From: Deltaproteobacteria bacterium
Lineage (GTDB): Bacteria > Desulfobacterota > DSM-4660 > Desulfatiglandales > Desulfatiglandaceae
Length of the DNA: 8,380 nucleotides
Reading direction: 5' to 3'
Assembly (NCBI GenBank): GCA_021159825.1
Contig: JAGHDR010000388.1
Location: forward strand, 1-8,380
In this document: positions 5,530-8,380 of the stretch, one piece after another
Numbering within the stretch: position 1 is the first letter of the stretch
Layout of the letters: each line of letters opens with the position of its first letter
Position numbers and translations under genes: made by a program
Notes under the pieces: generated by a model
What the model saw: only the letters and a program-made list of their open reading frames with translations
The model's database searches: none
What the model was told of the DNA's origin: nothing

Positions 5530-6690
5530 ATGAAACAGTTCCTTAACTGTATCCTCTTTGCCCTGCTTTCGGTTTTTCTATTGTCCTGTAGTGAGAAAAT
5601 CGAACCCGGAACTACTGGAGAACCTCATCCGGTAGTAAAAAACGTGCCTGTGGCAACCGCGCACGTCACGAACCAGCCCCGGTATTACGATGCCGTGGGC
5701 ACGGTTCGAGCCGGAATCAGCAGTAATTTGGCAAGTAAGCTTCTCGGTGCGATAGAGGCGGTGAAGGTGCGGGAAGGCGATCCGGTAAAAAAGGGGGACG
5801 TCCTAATCATCATTGATCCGCGACAGGTCAAAGCAAACGTTCGCAAGGCGGAAGCAGGCCTGGCTGCGGCTAAAAAGACGCTTGAATCCATTGTTTCCGG
5901 TCGTGATGCTGCCGAAGCTGAAGAAAAGCTCGCTTTTGACACCTACAAAAGGTACCTGCCGCTCAAAGAAAAGAACATGGTGAGCTTGCAGGCATTTGAG
6001 GAGGTGAAAACCCGTCACAGCAAGGCCAAGGCCGGTCTTGCCAGAGCCAAGGCCGTCATGGATGCCGCCAAAGCAAGGGTCAGGCAGGCCGAAGCAAACC
6101 TTGCAGCCGCAGGAATTGCGAGAAAAGACGCCGTCATTACAGCACCCCATGACGGCGTTATAACGGGAAAATTCGTGGATAAAGGCGATCTTGCTTTGCC
6201 CGGAACAGCCCTCTTGACGCTGGAAACCACCCATGGTTTTTGTGTGGACATGATTCTTCCTGAAACATATATCAATTATGTTCGGCCCCGTCAAAACGTG
6301 TTTATCAGCGTGCCGGCCTTGAAAACCGGCCCCCTCAAAGGGACCGTATGCACGATTGTTCCGAGCAGTGATCCCAAGAGCCGCTCGTTTATCGTGAAGA
6401 TCAATTTGCCCATAGATCAATCGGTCAGATCCGGCATGTTCGCCCGAGTCCAAATCCCCACCGGTCACCGTAAAAAGTTGATCATTAATCGCGAATCAGT
6501 GGTTTTTCGTGGACAGCTCACGGGAATCTATCTTCTGGATTCAAACAATATTGCCCGTTTTCGCCTGATCCGTATTGGGAGGGTCGTTGGAGATGATGTG
6601 GAAGTTCTCTCGGGACTCAAGGAGGGAGATCGTTACATCAAGGAACTGCCACCTGACATAACGGATGGTGTCAGGGTGGACAGGAAGTAG
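5530..6690 (+). CDS. RND efflux periplasmic adaptor (membrane-fusion lipoprotein, HlyD/AcrA type)
   Basis: Encodes 386 residues. Residues 1-19 are a lipoprotein signal peptide with the lipobox LLSC, so C20 would be lipidated and the protein anchored in the inner membrane facing the periplasm. Domain order is typical: a beta strand start (VPVATAHV), the first lipoyl half (about 69-98, [20 protein letters not shown]), an alanine- and lysine-rich coiled-coil hairpin (about 100-195), the second lipoyl half (about 200-232, [18 protein letters not shown]), a beta-barrel (about 235-310) and a membrane-proximal domain (about 320-386, ending [18 protein letters not shown]). It would link the pump encoded just downstream to an outer-membrane channel; no channel gene is seen in the window. 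GAAGGGA ends six bases before the ATG. Substrate cannot be told from sequence. Confidence 0.92.
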   Translation: MKQFLNCILFALLSVFLLSCSEKIEPGTTGEPHPVVKNVPVATAHVTNQPRYYDAVGTVRAGISSNLASKLLGAIEAVKVREGDPVKKGDVLIIIDPRQVKANVRKAEAGLAAAKKTLESIVSGRDAAEAEEKLAFDTYKRYLPLKEKNMVSLQAFEEVKTRHSKAKAGLARAKAVMDAAKARVRQAEANLAAAGIARKDAVITAPHDGVITGKFVDKGDLALPGTALLTLETTHGFCVDMILPETYINYVRPRQNVFISVPALKTGPLKGTVCTIVPSSDPKSRSFIVKINLPIDQSVRSGMFARVQIPTGHRKKLIINRESVVFRGQLTGIYLLDSNNIARFRLIRIGRVVGDDVEVLSGLKEGDRYIKELPPDITDGVRVDRK

Positions 6691-6697
6691 TTATTCG

Positions 6698-8380
6698 ATG
6701 GGCAATCCACAATCAACGATCAACAACCCCAAAATGGGCGCGGCCGGCAAGATCGCCCGCTATTTTATTGACTCCAAGCTGACCCCCCTCATCATCATTG
6801 CCTCCATGCTCATGGGACTCGGGGTTCTCTATGTTCTGCCGAGAGAAGAAGAGCCTCAAATCATCGTTCCGATGATTGATGTTTTTGTGGAGATGCCCGG
6901 CGCCGATCCCAAAGAAATTGAAGAACGCGTTGCAAAACCGATGGAAAAACTGTTGTGGGAAATTCCGGGAGTGGAATATGTTTATTCCACTTCCAGTCCG
7001 GGGATGGCCATGGTGGTTGTTCGTTTCCATGTCGGCGAAGATGAAGCCAACGCCATTGTCAAACTCCAGTCAAAATTGTTGTCTAACTACGATTTTATTC
7101 CTGAAGGCGTATCCCCTCCCCTTGTAAAGCCGCGTTCCATTGACGACGTGCCGATCCTTACCCTCACGTTTTGGGGTGACGGCGTCGACCATTATACCCT
7201 TCGACGGGTTGCGGCAGAGATAGAAGATATCGTCAAACGAGAGGACAACGCCTCGGTCACACACATTATCGGCGGATATCCGCGGGAGATCCGGGTGCTG
7301 TTGGACCCGGTTCGTCTTGCCGCGTTCCAGTTGGACCCGGGAACGGTTATCAGGATGTTAAATGCCGCCAACCGGGAATCAAAGGTCGGGGATTTCCCTT
7401 CGATAGAGGGCGAGATCGTGGTGCATACCGGCGGATTTCTAAGGCATGTGGAAGAGGTGAGGGCCGTTGTGATTGGGTCTTACGGGGGCCGGCCCGTATA
7501 TTTGAGAGATGTTGCGACGATCCTGGATGGCCCGGGTGAACCCGATCAGTTTGTTTTTTTCGGCGCAGGGCCTGCGGCTGAAAAAAAAGGGATCGAAAGC
7601 AGCGCCGACAAGGGTCTTTATCCGGCGGTAACTCTTACGGTTGCTAAACGAAAGGGCGCCAATGCCATTGCGGTTGCCGAAAAAATCCTGAAGCATGTTG
7701 AGGAAAGCCGAGGGGTTATTATCCCTGACAACATCCATACAACCATCACCCGACATTATGGAAAAACGGCAAAAGAAAAGTCGGATGAGCTTCTTCTGCA
7801 TATGTTCATTGCGGTTTTTTCCGTAACGCTCCTGATATGGTTTACGCTCGGGTTCCGCGAATCCTGCGTCGTGGCGCTTGCCATACCGGTGACCCTTGCC
7901 CTGACCCTTGTGGTTTTTTATCTCTATGGCTACACGCTGAACCGCATCACGCTCTTTGCTCTCATATTTTCCATCGGTATCCTGGTGGACGATGCAATTG
8001 TTGTTGTGGAAAATATCGTCCGTCATTTTCGCCTTCCCGAAAACAGCGCCCGACCCCTTAAAACAGTCGCCATTGAAGCGGTTAACGAAGTGGGCAACCC
8101 CACGATTCTCGCCACCCTCACCGTGATTGCCGCCATACTCCCCATGGCGTTTGTGGGAGGTCTCATGGGTCCCTACATGCGGCCGATTCCCGTGGGTTCC
8201 TCCGCAGCCATTGTTTTTTCTCTTTTGACGGCCTTTGTTGTTACGCCCTGGGCTTCGGCAAAGCTCCTCAAGAAAAAAGAATCCGATATCCATCATGGCG
8301 GACAGGGTGAAAAAGAGGACTGGAGTATCCGATTGTACCGCCGCGTCATGACGCCGCTTATCGAGCGGCCTTTTTGGCGC
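6698..8380 (+). CDS. RND-family efflux pump inner-membrane permease (incomplete, runs off the window)
   Basis: The frame is open from the ATG at 6698 to the last base (561 codons, no stop), so roughly the N-terminal half of a protein of about 1,000 residues is present. TM1 is at about 29-47 ([18 protein letters not shown]). A periplasmic porter loop follows (about 50-360), with motifs such as [20 protein letters not shown] and [22 protein letters not shown]2 to TM4 lie at about 366-440. TM4 carries the proton-relay pair D431-D432 in [17 protein letters not shown], matching D407-D408 of Acr[23 protein letters not shown] (TM5) is also typical. The start is seven bases after the adaptor stop, so the two are one operon. 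The pump is proton-driven; the substrate is unknown. The EEEPQI segment after TM1 is common in pumps of this broad class in proteobacteria. The Asp-Asp pair favours drug/solute export, not metal export. Confidence 0.93.
   Translation, partial: MGNPQSTINNPKMGAAGKIARYFIDSKLTPLIIIASMLMGLGVLYVLPREEEPQIIVPMIDVFVEMPGADPKEIEERVAKPMEKLLWEIPGVEYVYSTSSPGMAMVVVRFHVGEDEANAIVKLQSKLLSNYDFIPEGVSPPLVKPRSIDDVPILTLTFWGDGVDHYTLRRVAAEIEDIVKREDNASVTHIIGGYPREIRVLLDPVRLAAFQLDPGTVIRMLNAANRESKVGDFPSIEGEIVVHTGGFLRHVEEVRAVVIGSYGGRPVYLRDVATILDGPGEPDQFVFFGAGPAAEKKGIESSADKGLYPAVTLTVAKRKGANAIAVAEKILKHVEESRGVIIPDNIHTTITRHYGKTAKEKSDELLLHMFIAVFSVTLLIWFTLGFRESCVVALAIPVTLALTLVVFYLYGYTLNRITLFALIFSIGILVDDAIVVVENIVRHFRLPENSARPLKTVAIEAVNEVGNPTILATLTVIAAILPMAFVGGLMGPYMRPIPVGSSAAIVFSLLTAFVVTPWASAKLLKKKESDIHHGGQGEKEDWSIRLYRRVMTPLIERPFWR

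Noticed and set aside
5803..6468. 221-codon open frame on the minus strand
   Set aside because: Shadow of the membrane-fusion adaptor; no recognisable protein and no ribosome binding site.
7439..8296. 285-codon open frame on the minus strand
   Set aside because: It is an antisense shadow of the RND permease, which shows clear motifs ([10 protein letters not shown]) on the + strand. The minus-strand translation is rich in His, Gly and Asn with no family pattern.

Overview
The window looks like a chromosome segment from an anaerobic sulfate-reducing bacterium of the Desulfobacterota (former Deltaproteobacteria), probably Desulfobacteraceae-like. This is inferred from gene content: a low-molecular-weight siroheme sulfite reductase, a DsrE-family protein, a ferritin remnant and a peroxiredoxin that appears to use selenocysteine. 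No rRNA or other taxonomic marker is present. All recognisable genes lie on the + strand.

Layout. Positions 1-381 are AT-rich and non-coding, with a likely terminator for an upstream gene at the left edge. Positions 382-1728 encode an outer-membrane beta-barrel of the alginate-export porin family. Positions 1729-2740 hold no intact gene. They contain a C-terminal fragment of argC (about 1931-2192), then a 323-bp MITE-like element (2193-2515) with perfect 25-bp terminal inverted repeats that interrupts the end of that fragment. Positions 2741-3406 encode a small siroheme/4Fe-4S sulfite/nitrite reductase. Positions 3520-3683 hold a decayed N-terminal piece of a ferritin gene.

Redox cluster. 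A thioredoxin-2-like protein with an N-terminal zinc ribbon (3709-4158) is followed by a peroxiredoxin (4252-4972) and a small DsrE-family protein (5090-5437). The peroxiredoxin is the main discovery. The codon at its peroxidatic position is TGA (4505-4507), in the context FTFV-U-ATEL. A 7-bp GC-rich hairpin with an AGUU loop begins ten bases downstream, which fits a bacterial SECIS element. The usual C-terminal resolving cysteine is replaced by alanine, so this should be a 1-Sec enzyme reduced by an outside partner, perhaps the thioredoxin encoded just upstream. The gene also carries one extra C in a CCCC run (4483-4486), 19 bases before the TGA. Conventional gene callers would therefore split it in two.

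Efflux operon. Positions 5530-6690 encode a lipoprotein membrane-fusion (HlyD/AcrA-type) adaptor. Seven bases later begins an RND-family inner-membrane pump (6698 to the window end, incomplete).

Taken together, the central genes suggest protection from oxygen or peroxide and handling of sulfur species (sulfite reductase, ferritin remnant, thioredoxin, selenoperoxiredoxin, DsrE protein). They are flanked by envelope transport functions. The argC and ferritin remnants and the MITE indicate that 1.7-3.7 kb has been rearranged and is decaying.
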